Positions 1 through 11,134 of a DNA stretch of 64,000 bases are shown here, piece by piece. Position numbers and translations under genes: made by a program. The notes below the pieces were generated by a model that made no database searches, had not been told where the DNA came from, and worked only from the letters and a program-made list of their open reading frames with translations. Each line of letters begins with the position of its first letter. Positions within the stretch are counted from its first letter, which is position 1. Origin of the DNA: Eudorina sp. 2006-703-Eu-15 (lineage: Eukaryota > Chlorophyta > Chlorophyceae > Chlamydomonadales > Volvocaceae); contig BDSI01000062.1 of NCBI GenBank assembly GCA_003117195.1, positions 413,726 through 477,725 on the forward strand. Direction: 5' to 3'.

Positions 1-2396
1 GGTAAGGCCCTCACAACAACGAACACCGACCGCACGTCTTACCGCCGCCAGAGGACGAGATGACACCGGCGTCTTCGGGCCCGCGATGACTGCCGCCGTC
101 CTCTCCGCCGCCGTTGCCGCCGCCGCGTGTGCCGCCGTTGGCCTCTCCAGGCGGCAGCTGAGGCCACAGCAGGGGGGCGAGGCGTCCCACACTTCCGGTC
201 CCAAGCCACCACGCCACATGGCCCAGAACATCGACCGTCAACCGCCAACGGTCAACCAACATGTCCGCGCGCCAGCGGTCGCTACCGCCAGCTGCTGTGG
301 ACGCAGCGGGCGTGGCAACGACGGCGCTGTCGTTGCGGTACAGCATCGCACATACAGTCTCCAACGCCTGATCGGCAACGTGGACGATCTCGTTCGGGGG
401 TAGCACCATCCGCGGCTGCAAGAAGACTTCCTGAGGCTCCACCATCTCGCTTGAGCTGCCGTCACCGCTGCCGCCGCCACGAGCAATACCGCCACCGCTG
501 CCGCCGCCGCCCCCGCGGCCCGGCTGCAGGCTTGGCTGCGGCGCGGCGCTGAGGGATTGCGGTGCCGTACCGGCCACGCGCGAGCTTCCGCCGCCGCTAC
601 CACCGCCAACATTGCCGCCGCCGCCGCTGCCGCCGGGCACTGCGGCCGCCGCCTCCTCCTCCCGGCGCTCCCAGACCCGCGCGGAGTCCACCGCCAGCCG
701 CCCGATCCGCAGGGCTAGGGCAGTGAGTGCCCGATGGCTGACGAAGGGCGGGCCAATCGTTGACAGTGTCACCGCGTGCAGCAATAGCTCGAGCGCCCTG
801 CATGCCGTTTCCGGGAGGGCCGGACCAGCGGCGTTCGCAGGCTCCTCCTCCTCCTCCTCCTCCACTTTCTGCGTCCGTCGTTGAGTGCGCGGCGGAAGGT
901 CCAAAACGCCTAACGGGAGAGCGCTTTCCTGCCCCGGATGCCCCCCAATCGCTTGTTGCATGCCGTACAACAGCCTTGCCGGCATGCCGTACGATGTCGC
1001 GCCGTCGGCGGCGTGCAGCGCCGTCACCGCCACTGCCAGCACCAGGTACTGCACACCGCGGGCCGACAAGGCCGTACGCAGCCGTACGGCGGTTGAGGAT
1101 GACGGCGGCAGTGGCGCCAGCGCTATCAATAATAAGCCTAGGATGTTCATAAATCCTGAACGCGACCTCTCATCGCCCATCTGCTGTTGAGCCATGCCGT
1201 ACAACGCCTCTGCAGCCGCAGTCGTACCGCTCGCTGCCACGTCACCCTGTCGTACAGCCGGCGGCGGCGCCATCAGCTCTACCTCCGTGAGCACCGCACG
1301 GGCCGCGTGGTCCAGTACGGCGCTGTCCGCCAGCTCCGCCGCCAGCTCGTCCAAGTACGACGGGGGCAGCCTGCCCTCGTCGAACTGGTACGTTTTCAGA
1401 GTCATGTTGACAGGGATTGAAAGCGCCAAAACCACTTCGGTCAGCTTGGCGTTCAGCACTGCCGCGGCATGGGGCAGGCCTTGGCCCTCCGATGGTGAGG
1501 TCGGCGCCGGCAGCAGCCCGTGGACGGCTCGAGCCGCGGCGTTGGCGGCGCAGAGGCTGCGGCTCCAGTGCCGCAGAGCGCCCATTCGGAGCAGGGCAAG
1601 AGCCAGGCGAAGCGTGGCTGCGATGGAGGTGTCGGTCGGCCGGGCGTCGGGCAAATTTGCAGAGGTCATGCGAGTTGCAGTCATGCAGATGGACACGATC
1701 CTCAGGGCCACGTCGCCCAGGTTTCTGCTCAGGCCGCTGCCGCTGCCGCCGCCCTGTCGAGCCCCCAAGGCCGAGTCGCCAAGCAAGCCACTGATCCCGC
1801 TGGTGCTGCGCGGCATGTCGATGATGTTGGAACTGGCCGACCCGGGCGGTGCTGCGCGGCATGTCGATGATGTTGGAACTGGCCGACCCGGGCGGTGAGT
1901 CATCGAAGGAGAGCGCGAAGACGGTCAACAGCGCGCGGCAGACGGCCTCATTGCGGAGAATCGCTGGCCAAAACGCTTGTTCCGTTGATTCGGGCATGAT
2001 TGCGTATCTGTAAACCACACAAATGTACCGCTGCAGATTTGCCAGCAGAAGTAGGCTTGCCGAATAGCTGCCCGGCGCGGACGACCGCGACCCAGGCGGC
2101 GGCTCACGCCCGCCGCTTTGCTGCTGTTGTTGTTGTTGTTGTTGCTGCTGCATCAGCAGCTGATCTGCGGCTTCGGGAAGCTTCTCTAGCGCCTCTTCCA
2201 GGTCCGCGGGCAGCAACCTTCGCGGCCCTGCTGCGCTCGTGCCTTGGCCGGGTCGAGCGCGCGAGGACTGCTGGCTGCCGCGCTGCTGCTGGCCCGACCC
2301 AGGTGCGGCTGCTGCTGCTGCGACTGCTGCTGGTTGTTGCATCGTGGGAAGTTGGGACACCGACCCAGATGGTGCTGCTGCTGCTGCTTGTCGCAT
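1..2396 (-). CDS. MYND-family paralog A, partial and frameshifted
   Basis: This is the most distal copy of a tandem family on the minus strand. It starts at an ATG at 2396 and runs to about position 15, where a GTGAGG donor suggests that the gene continues beyond the window, so any C-terminal MYND finger would lie outside. The N-terminal part is Gln-rich with a poly-Q run near 2,122-2,150. The later part has helical Ala/Leu-rich segments and Gly-rich linkers. Residues such as STIGPPFVSHRALTALALRI (near 690-770) recur in copies C and D. The frame is broken by a 46-bp tandem duplication at 1802-1893: upstream of it one minus frame is open, downstream another. Removing one copy would restore a single reading frame. 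The function of this family is not known to me. It is assigned to the MYND group only by similarity to the neighbouring copies, and whether it is a real gene, a recent pseudogene or an assembly artefact is open. Confidence 0.5.
1802..1893. repeat. 46-bp perfect tandem duplication that shifts the frame
   Basis: Two consecutive copies of the same 46-bp unit, each beginning GGTGCTGCGCGGCATG, occupy 1802-1847 and 1848-1893. Because 46 is not a multiple of three, the second copy moves the minus-strand coding frame of paralog A. The peptide SASSNIIDMPRST is read from either copy. Confidence 0.9.
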
Positions 2397-2998
2397 TTCC
2401 GCATGTGGTGCCGCCTGCGCGGACTTCGTCGTCTGACACCCCGGCGGCCGCTGTATGTGGCCCCTGCGCGAACTGCACGTCGTGGGCCTGCACGTGACCT
2501 GAACGTGAGCTATTCAGCACGGCCTTCGAAACGTTCGGCGCCTTTTTGCTCCACTCGTCACTCCAGATGAGAACTCAAATGGGAAGATATCTGCGCAAAC
2601 AATACGGAATTCCCTGCAGTTGTTATTACCGTGTTGCGATGAATACGGGAGAGACAGGAGAGAATTGCCATGAAGGGCAAACAGGATTTTGAGCTCACCG
2701 TATGCCGTACGGACATGACCTAATCACCAAGCGAAGCCATATCCTTGTTGGTCCGACACCCAGCGCAAGTCTTCATCCGACTTTTCGCGAGCCCATTCCC
2801 AGTCAACAAAAACGCCATGATTTACTCTAAGGACCTCGGCAGAGCTCCGGAAGCTCATTTGCGACACAGCGACAGCTGTGAACCCTCTAGCCATGGCAGC
2901 TGCCCACTGACAGCCCCGAGCGATCCCCATGCCCGCTGCAGCAGTCCGCCGGCGGGCCCGCCCGACGGCTCCCCAGCAACCCACGCTGGCGGCCCTTC

Positions 2999-5004
2999 CT
3001 ACGCCTCGGCCTCGACTGCCGCCACCGCCGCGTGTCTAGCCTCGGCCGCCTTCGCCGCCCCCGCCCCGACCGGCCTGACGACGACGCCGCACTCCGCCTT
3101 GTGACCCATCCCCCAGTGCGATACCTGGCAAGCGCGGCTGCAGTACGGCACTGTACGGCAGCGGCCGCAGGCCTGCAGCCGCAGCTCCGCCTCCGTGTCG
3201 CCCTCCAGGTTGATGCAGGCGGGGTTGGAGCACGTGCGCAGGGCCGAGGACAGGTCCGCCGGGGAGGCCAGGCTGTGAAGCGCCCTTATTACCGACGGCA
3301 ATTGTACGACCCGTGAAATCGCGGCTGCCGCCTGCAACTCATTCTCAGTAGCGTTCTCCGCCAGACCCCCGCCCAATCGACTCAGACACGACGCCAGCGC
3401 CTCCAACCCACGCGCAAGGCTCTCGTCCGTTGGCCCCAACGTTGCCGCCAGGCTGCGGACGAGCTCCGGGGGCCAGTACGACACGGGCCGTGACGGCGCC
3501 GCCGCCGCCGCCGCCGCATCCAACGCGACCTCTGCCTCCCCACCGCCCGTGCGTTTCTTAACAGCACGACGGCGCCTTCGAGCGCCACCACTGCCGTGTG
3601 TCGCAGTCGAGCTGCCCCCAGCAACAACTCCACCCGCGGCCGCCGAGCCAGCCGCTGACGCGCCCGCCACGCTCTCCTCCTCTGCCCCCGTTGCCGCCGC
3701 CGCCGCGTCACGTACCGCGCGCGGCATCGCATCTGCCACCCGGAGCATTGCCAAAGCCAGGAGTGGCTGCAATTTCACTGGCTCGGGTACATCCACGCCC
3801 CAATTATGCTCCCGGAGGAGCCGCCAGTGCTCACCGCCCCCCTGCAGGGCCCTGAGGCCGATGCCCAGCACCGACAGCAACTGGCTCCTTTGCAGCAGCA
3901 GTCGGACTGACATTACCCCGGCGTGCAACGCCGCGGCAGCAGGGGCGACATCGGGTTCGTCGGGTCCAGTCTCCGCAGCGGCAGGGGAGGCGGACCCAAG
4001 TCCATCGAATCCGACGGGCGCTCCACCACTGACGCCACCGGTCCTGACGTCGCCGAGGCCGCCGCTGTGACCGGTGCCGCCCACGTCGCCGAGGCCGCCG
4101 CTGCCACCGCCAGGGACGTCACCAATTGCTGCACCACCGCCCGCAGAGGCTATCCCCTCCCTGGTGCCCGCACAGGCTGGCCCCTCCCTGGCGCCCGCAG
4201 AGGCTGGTCCCTCCCTGGCGCCCGCAGAGGCTGGCCCCTCCCGGGTGCCCGCACAGGCTGGCCCCTCCCTGGTGCCCGCAGAGGCTGCCGGGTCCGGGCC
4301 CTCAGACGTCTGCACGGGGGCTGCCAGAAGGAGTGTCCAGCGGAACTGCCGCGACAACGTATTCCAAAACCTTGCAGCCAGCGCCTTGTCGATGTCCCCC
4401 TGGGGCAGGGTCGCCTGGTGGCTCAGCGCCTCGAAGTCCCGAATCAGCTGCGCGGCACTGCTCGGCAAGGCGAACTCTAACGCCGGCGAAAGCACCGCCG
4501 CCAGCCGCTGCTGCGGCACCGGCAGCCGCGGCTGCGGCTGCGGCGGTGGCGGTGGGACCGCCGCCGCCGCGGCATCTGTAGCCGTTGCTGCAGTGTTGCG
4601 GCAGAGCCCACATTTCACAAACGCTGCGCGGCCATCTAACAGGACCGTATCCAGCTCCGAAACTAACGTGGGGAGGTTCAACGTTGCGCCTGACCGCGCG
4701 CCGGGGACACCTCTAGCATTTCCTCCCACCGCAGCCACCGCACCGCGATTCTCCCCGGGGCAGCGGCGCAGCTTGCGCAGTGTGGCCGCGAAGGACGCCA
4801 CCTGCCGGTCACTGCCGTACGCTAGCAGGTACGGCAACGGGTACGTCGCGTCATCCAGCATCGCCCCCAGCAAGCGGCGTTCGGGGCCCGACGGGTCCCG
4901 GCCGGCGCGACGCAGCAGGCGCTCCAGGGCGGGTAGCAGCCCGCCCGCCAGCGCCGCCGCGATGTTGTCTGGCGGCGGCAGCGCGGCTCCGTGCGCATCA
5001 CCGC
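2999..5004 (-). CDS. MYND-type zinc finger protein (paralog B), C-terminal exon
   Basis: An open frame of about 660 codons runs from a likely splice acceptor (CGTAG at about 5005) to a TAG stop at 2999-3001. The C-terminus holds a MYND finger: CSNPACINLEGD, then CGRCRTVPYCSRACQVSHW, then HKAEC, which gives the C-x4-C...C-x2-C-x4-C-x3-C...H-x3-C ligand pattern. MYND fingers bind Pro-rich peptides in partner proteins. The N-terminal part (PDNIAAALAGGLLPALERL, then YLLAYGSDRQVASFA) is shared with copy C. In the middle there is a 9-residue tandem repeat. No SET or other enzymatic domain is visible, so this is an adaptor-like protein of unknown role. No ATG occurs in frame near the 5' end, so a short upstream N-terminal exon is expected but was not located. 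Confidence 0.65.
4147..4290 (-). repeat. 27-bp in-frame repeat coding for SAGxREGPA-type nonapeptides
   Basis: About five or six units of 27 bp lie inside paralog B. Read on the minus strand they code for variants of S/C-A-G-T/A-R-E-G-P/I-A. The unit length is a multiple of three, so the repeat can expand without breaking the frame. It links the N-terminal and central parts of the protein. Confidence 0.8.
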
Positions 5005-5186
5005 CTACGGAGCAAGAGATGACTCAATGCGTGTCAGAGTTTCCTGGTATGCCGTTAATGTCGTACGCCCGGAGAGGCTACCCGGGTTATCACAGTATGA
5101 ACATTGATGACCCATTGATGTCGTTTCCGATATCTGGGACTATGTAATCCGGATGCAAACCGGAGCACGGGCACCCTCCGTGATGT

Positions 5187-6224
5187 TCATAGGACAACAA
5201 CTCCCAAGTAACTCCTCCAGCGATTTCGTGCAATGCCGTACATGTCGTACACCCTGACAGCTGCACACGGCTTACCTTCTTCCGTTCTTGCGCCAGCGTC
5301 GTCGACTCCACCTCGGCCACTCCAGTCGGACACTTCACGCGGCCGCAGTGATTGGGCGAGCATCAACACATCATCGTCCGAAAGCCACCAGTCCACGTGG
5401 CGTAGAGTGTCAACTGCCAACCGCCAACAGTCAACGACCATATCCGCGCGCCAGCGGCCGCCGCCGCCACCACCAACCGCAATAGTCGTGGTCACAGGGC
5501 TGAGGTTATGGCCGTACAGTAACCAAACCACCGTTGCCAACGCGGCAAGGGAGATCGCTGCGATCCGATCTTGGGGCAGCACCATCCGTGGCTGGGGGAA
5601 GCCTTCGGGAAGCTCCCCCACTGCGTTGCCGCCACCGCCAGCGACAGTGCTGCCAGCGCCGCCGCGGCCGCCCGAAGCATCGCCGCCGCCGCTGCCGCTG
5701 CCGCCGGGATGCACAGCAGCTGCCGGAGAGTTTGACGTCGGGTTCCCCTTGTCCATGATCTTGCCGCCGCCGCCGCTGCCGCCGGGTGCTAACGACATTG
5801 CCTCCTCCTCCTCCTCCAGCTGCTGCTGCTGCTGCTGCTGCATCCTCTCCTCCTCCTCCCGTCGCTGCCAGACCCGCGCGGAGTCCACCGCCAGCCGCCC
5901 GATCCGCAGGGCGAGGGCCGTAAGTGCCCGATGGCTGACGAAGGGCGGGCCGATCGTTGACAGCATCACTTGCGCAGTGTGGCCGCGAGCGAAGGACGCC
6001 ACCTGCCGGTCGCTGCCGTACGCTAGCAGGTACGGCAATGGGTACATAGGCTTGTCCAGCATCATCCTCAGCAACCGGCGCTGCGGGCCAGACGGGTCCC
6101 GGCCGGCGCGACGCAGCAGGCGCTCCAGGGCGGGTAGCAGGCCGGCCGCCAGCGCCGCCGCGATGTCATCCGGTGGCGGGGCCAACAGCGCCGCACTGGC
6201 CGGCGGCAGTGGACGGCTCGCCAC
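5187..6224 (-). pseudogene. MYND-family paralog C, deletion chimera
   Basis: The copy opens at a splice acceptor (TTTTGGCAG, exon from 6224) with the same N-terminal module as paralog B (PDDIAAALAAGLLPALERL, then YLLAYGSDRQVASFA). Immediately afterwards it jumps into the module known from paralog A (STIGPPFVSHRALTALALRI). Paralog B instead continues with TLRKLRRC at that point. At the join a 4-bp repeat (TCGC twice) relative to paralog B shifts the frame, so the open frame is restored only by the deletion. A poly-Q run lies at 5,818-5,841, followed by Gly-rich linkers and a Trp-rich block (RWRADMVVDCWRL) shared with paralog A. No MYND finger is present. The most likely reading is a recombinant, shortened copy. 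It could still be transcribed because the frame is open for about 345 codons. Confidence 0.5.
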
Positions 6225-6481
6225 CTGCCAAAACAAGAAACAGAAGGCGCCCGAATGCGAGGGCAGTTACTAATCAAGCAGTGAACAATCTCGTATGGTG
6301 AGCCCAAGGGAACCTCTGAACCTCTTACTTCGCTTTGGAGTGATGCGCTTTACTTCCTCGTTGGATGGCGGCCTCTGACAACAGCGAAACCGAACTTACA
6401 GTGGCCACGAGATGTTTCCGATTCAATAACGAACACCATCATCACGTGCCTCGACAACGCGTCATCCACGTCATCCATGCA

Positions 6482-6682
6482 TGAATGAATGAATGAATGA
6501 ACGTTACAGCGGAACCCAGAGCGATCACCGGTGTATACCAGGGCAAACCCCAGCAGGCCCCACCGCCAAGGCGGCAAGATACCTCCACACCTCAACGCCG
6601 CACCCAAAACGCGCACCGGGCCATGACCCCACCCAGCCAGACACCGAAGCAAGCAGAGGCGCGCAGCGGGGCAACACTACCA
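6482..6682 (+). repeat. Dispersed repeat family R, copy 1 (3' end missing)
   Basis: A (GAAT)n lead-in followed by GAACGTTACAGCGG and then about 180 bp is clearly related to the copy at 55,791-56,029 (shared blocks include CCACACCTCAACGCCGCA and CAGCGGGGCAACACTA). The 3' terminal inverted repeat seen in the 55.8-kb copy is absent here. Confidence 0.75.
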
Positions 6683-6739
6683 AAGGGATACATGTCGTAC
6701 AGCCCTAGCGCTACGGACTGACAAGGCTCAACGATTATC

Positions 6740-7517
6740 CCTGTCTAAGCTCTCTGTGTTGCAGTCTCTGAAAATGGCCAGTGCCGTACAGCTGTCCAAC
6801 ACTCACCTCCACCGGCGGTGGCGCCAGTTCCGCCGTCGCCGTCATCCTCACTGTCATCTCCGCCGGTTCCGCCGTCGCCGCCGTCATCTCCGCCAGGTTC
6901 GCCGTCGCTTCTGCCCCTGCCAGAAGTGCTGTCGGAAACCCCCAGCGGCCGTAGCGATGTGGCGAGTTGCTCCAAATCGCTCGCCGCCTTCCAACCATTT
7001 GAATACTTGGCACAAAGCGTCAACCGTCAATCCAACGGTTGCGGTGCGGCGGACGCCAGGCAGGGTCATTGTACGGCACCATCAACACTGCTCGCAAGGC
7101 GGCCAGAGCGACGGACCTCTGCCGTCCAATCCGTCCCGGGGCAGTAGGTACCAGCCGCGTCTGCGGGAAGCCTTCGGAATACTTCTCCATCGATTACGAC
7201 ACAGCCGTCCGTGCCGCCGTCCGTGCCGCCGCCGCTTACACCGCCGCCCTCGCTGTCCCGCTGCGACTCCGAATGCACAGCCGTCCGTCAGCGGTGGCGA
7301 CACTGTCACTGTGTCACACCGCCCGCACCCAAGCGCCTAATGCCGCCGCCGCTGCTGCCTGGCGTTGCGGCCGCCTCCTCCTCCTGCTGCTGCATAATCT
7401 CCTCGCTCCTGCTAGATCCCGTCGCTGCCAGACCCGCGCGGAGTCCACCGCCAGCCGCCCGATCCGCAGGGCGAGGGCCGTCAGTGCCCGATGGCTGACG
7501 AGGGGCGGGCCGACCAA
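6740..7517 (-). pseudogene. MYND-family paralog D, degraded fragment
   Basis: Pieces of the same family appear in several minus frames. VSHRALTALALRIGRLAVDS lies near 7,440-7,500, a weakly matching VDALCQVFKWL block near 7,000, and SLRPLGVSDSTSGRG near 6,930, matching SLRPREVSDWSGRGG of paralog C. The order matches paralogs A and C, but no single frame connects the pieces and no MYND finger is present. I read this as a decayed fourth copy of the array. An intron-rich functional copy is less likely because I find no consistent splice chain. Confidence 0.4.
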
Positions 7518-9554
7518 AGCTCAAGTGTCGTGCCCTGAGTGTGGTCATCACATCTTCATCGTAATCGGAATGGTTACTAATTGCGCCTAATCCCCTCACC
7601 GCCGTGTGATTAGGCGGGTCTGGCGCGGTTTCCAGAAGAGGCCCTCCTGGCGCGCTGGTAACCTGGTGTAGTGGCCGGTATGGCTGCGTGACCCACCCGC
7701 GGGTGATGGAGGGTGGGTGCGCAGTCCTTGGTAGGAGTTGATGAGACGAGGCACCTACGAGCTATCTGGGCCCGTTGGAACACCCGGCCGGGATACGGGT
7801 CCACCTTGTAACGGTTACGGACGTCGCGGTCCTGCGCTCATCCCTTCGCCATGGCGATTGCGTGAGAGCTGCCTGGACCGTTGGCCCCGACGAGACGCCG
7901 CTGTCTGCTGCATCTTCGGCTGACTGGCTGCTGAATTCCGAGGACACACGCGCTGATAGCCCGTCCAGGGTCAGCAGCCTTCTGATCAACCCGACATGAT
8001 GTCCTTGGCACAACTACCAGTCGCTGAGGCACGGGCTTTTACTTAATATGTATGTTCAATCGTTATGACCAGCTGCTAGAGATGGTTGGGCATCTGAAGT
8101 GCAAGCTCGGGTTGCGCTCCTGTGCGAACGTAGAATGAAACCCAAACGAAAAAACCTATTTCATCGTGTCCTACATGATTGCATCAACAAAAAAGATACA
8201 GCTCCGGCTTGCAAAGATGTATGCAGAAGCACTTCATGGTGGTACATCGCCGGAGCCAAAGCGTCCTACTGCATCGGACAGTGGCCACTGCCGCGTCCAA
8301 GCTTGTTGCAGAGTTGAGAAATGATGTGTGAAGATAACAATACCCTTGAGCCGTAGTGCCGTACCGATGCAAACCCACACCGCCGGACACCGCGTCCGGT
8401 GGCATACACACGTGCAGCCACAGACCACTTGGCCCTACCTCGGCTTGCCAGTGCACCAAATGCTCCCTTGCGCATCATGAGTCGCGCATGCCTCGTGGGC
8501 GTGCTTGCGACCCCTCCTCCGCTCTCTGCACTGCACCGGGCTGACAAGTCCCTGACCCGGGCTTGGCAGAGCTCAAGACGCCTCGACGTCTCTCTCCATC
8601 GCCTCCCGGTATCCAAACGGAGTAGAGACGGTGCCCGAAGGGTTCCTGTCGCACCCAGGACGTCCAGCTTCACCACCCTGAGCCTCTAGTGTACAGATAG
8701 ACTTCGTCCCAGTCCCAGTGTACAGATAGACTTCGTCCCAGTCGAGTACTGGGAGGCAGCGATCCCGCCCCTCTCTTTGAGCGCGAAGTAAGCGGTCTCT
8801 CACCGCTGTCCTAGATCCATGCCCGATCACACACGGCCTGCGGCGGCCTGTTACGTGGGATGTACGGTCCTCCGGGCGCCTGCCCTGTCACCCGACGTCG
8901 CGTCTGAGAGTGAGGCGGGTGGGCCAGATGGTTAAACTGACACTCGCCGCCTGGCGTACGGCGCGTGCTTGTTTCCGTAGTACGGCCGCGCCGGCAGATT
9001 CCGTCGGGCCTCGCGCCCAGAACGGCACCGGCTCCGACCACATTACCAAGCCGTCGGCCGACCCGGGGGACTCCCAACCGAACCACGGTCACACACATTC
9101 TGCCGCGGGCCCCCTTCGTCTGTTTCGCAGTATTCGGATGGCCTTCACTGCCAAGCAAACACTACCTGCCAGGGGATCCGGCATCCGGCAGGGTAATCCA
9201 CGGCCTTCAGCTGTAGGATTCCTGTGGCGGTTCGCAACTCACTCGCCGCCCACTCTCCGCCACGCGGTTTCGCACTCATAGAGTCACAGTACGTTGCATC
9301 GCCTTCACCGTCGTTCCAGATCGGGCCTCCCCGCGGGTCGAGCTTGGTAGGTCGCACGCGGCCATCTGCCCTGGGCCCGCAGCCGCACCTAACGGTCCCC
9401 TGGAGTCCGGGCATTGATTGCTCCCAACCTCCCAAGACACCGAGCCTTAGGGTCTCCGCAGGTGTTTAGAAGGCGCCGCGGGCATGAGGCCCCTCTGGCA
9501 CCCCTGCCCAAGCCCCAGCGCCTCGCCCCTGCTGCCGGCAGCGGACATGGCCCC
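7518..9554. other. Gene-poor, repeat-like stretch
   Basis: No convincing gene is seen in this 2-kb stretch. The open frames are short and of mixed composition. Part of it (about 7,765-7,830, TCTGGGCCCG... then CGGGTCCACC...TGACGGTTAC-like words) resembles 42,925-42,985, so it is probably old dispersed repeat DNA. There is no reverse transcriptase or transposase motif. Confidence 0.5.
8691..8750. repeat. Short direct repeat
   Basis: The block GTGTACAGATAGACTTCGTC, followed by CCAGTC, occurs twice back to back with a small spacer. Confidence 0.8.
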
Positions 9555-9656
9555 CACCGCGGAACAAACAACGCTGGGGCTTTCCCTGGTACACACCGTT
9601 GATCCCTTTGGGGCCCTCTGTAACGTTCATTCATTCATTCATTCATTCATTCATTC
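9555..9656 (-). repeat. Dispersed repeat family R, copy 2 (5' end only)
   Basis: In reverse complement this reads (GAAT)n GAACGTTACAG, then GGCCCCAAAGGGATCAACGG and so on, like the starts of the copies at 6.5 and 55.8 kb. Similarity fades after about 70 bp. Confidence 0.7.
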
Positions 9657-10897
9657 AAACAATAAGACGGAGGGACGGACGCAACCCCGCTCACGTCATG
9701 TCGACCTCTCGCTGATCCTCTCTGTCCGGCCTTCTGCTACGAGGTTTCCAACCCGGTTCCTGCGAGTTCGCTAGCCTTTTGTTGTCGGCTAAAGCCGACA
9801 ACAGAGTCCGTCTGCTCATGTACGGCGAGCGAGCAGCTCAACTGCTGGTCCTCCTTGTAACGATGCTTCCCAAAGCCTCCGGCTGTTCGGCTTCCCGAGC
9901 CCCGACTGGCCCCCTGCCATCGGGCTTCCCGCACCCCGAATGCCCCCCCATATCCAAATCCATTATCTTCCGGCAGCAGTACCGGTGTGGGTGGGAGGGT
10001 AGGATGTCCTGGCAGAAGGGCACTAACAAATATGACTACCAATGACGGCCCTCAACAGCCGATACCGAGTTAGCAGGCCCAACCGCCACTGGCCAAGTTG
10101 CCACGACGCCACCGGCGCCGCAACCCTGCACGTAACCAAAGCAACCGCTAAATAATGACACCAACCTGACTCCCATGCTATTAACTGGAGAAGTCAACGT
10201 TTCCGGGTACCCGTATGTACGAACAGGGCGAAGGGCATGTGGATAGGGTTTCAAAGGAATGAACAATTTTGCTCAATACGAAGATTTCCACAATCAGGAA
10301 TAAAAATAAGGCAGTCACAGGCATGGTGTCCTGCTTAATGTTATGGCTGGGGCGCAGAGTTGCTGTGTTGCCTGTGCAGGCCCCTGCTGACTCCAAGTAC
10401 GCCGCGTAAAACTTGAGCGCCCGTGATAAATAGCGTTCATTTTTTAACGAAATTCCTGGGTGTTTCGACGCTGACGGCGAGCAAGCATAATTGCATTACA
10501 AATAAACTGCGAGGTCAAGGCCGATTCTGTGCATCCCACCAAAGTCGCATAGTGTTGCATTATTTCCGTGGGTTACATGTTCAGTATCTCGTAGGTTTTA
10601 CCCTGCCTCCGCAATCGCTGTGACTGTCGTGCAACTTGGGCGCTTGCAATGATGCCTGCATCTTCAAAGAATTATTGGCGACTGCAGGATAACTAGACAA
10701 GCACACACCCATGCTTGTGATCGGTGGTTCGGTTCCCCTGCTGCGTAGCTGCGTGCAGGTGTTCGAACTGGATACCTCGTTTGCCTTGAACACTGCCATC
10801 GACATCTGTTCGCAACAATCGTAAGCTTTGACATCAATGCAATGAACATCGGCAGCGGCTTTCATCCATCAAGCCGGTTTAGTGCCGCGGCTCAACA
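9657..10897. other. No gene seen; putative upstream region of the giant gene
   Basis: Apart from the hairpin at 9,780 this stretch holds only short open frames. The last few hundred bases before the ATG at 10,898 would contain the promoter and 5' leader of the large plus-strand gene, but I recognise no TATA box or other site with confidence. Confidence 0.4.
9780..9803. repeat. Perfect 11-bp-arm hairpin
   Basis: TGTTGTCGGCT, two A residues, then AGCCGACAACA form a perfect inverted repeat. No neighbouring gene gives it an obvious role. Confidence 0.8.
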
Positions 10898-11134
10898 ATG
10901 ACGCGTTTCAGCACAGTGGCTACTATGAACAGCGTTCTCACAGGCTTCAGGTTGTTGGCTGTATTCCTACTGCCTTCAATCGGAGCATTGCTGTGGACGC
11001 AGCGCGTCGCAGCTACTGACCCCGGGACGTCGCATCGTCTGCATCGCGACGTCCTCGCCACGCGTCATACATTTGAGGAGTCCCAAAAGCATGACAGCGG
11101 GGCCTGGGTCCAGCTCAAGTACGACGTTACCTTG
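10898..11134 (+). other. Exon 1: signal peptide of the giant protein
   Basis: The ATG at 10,898 opens a frame with a hydrophobic core (LTGFRLLAVFLLPSIGALLW) followed by small residues (RVAATDP) that suit signal-peptidase cleavage. A second ATG ten codons in is an alternative start. The exon ends at a GTGCGTG donor. Confidence 0.65.
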
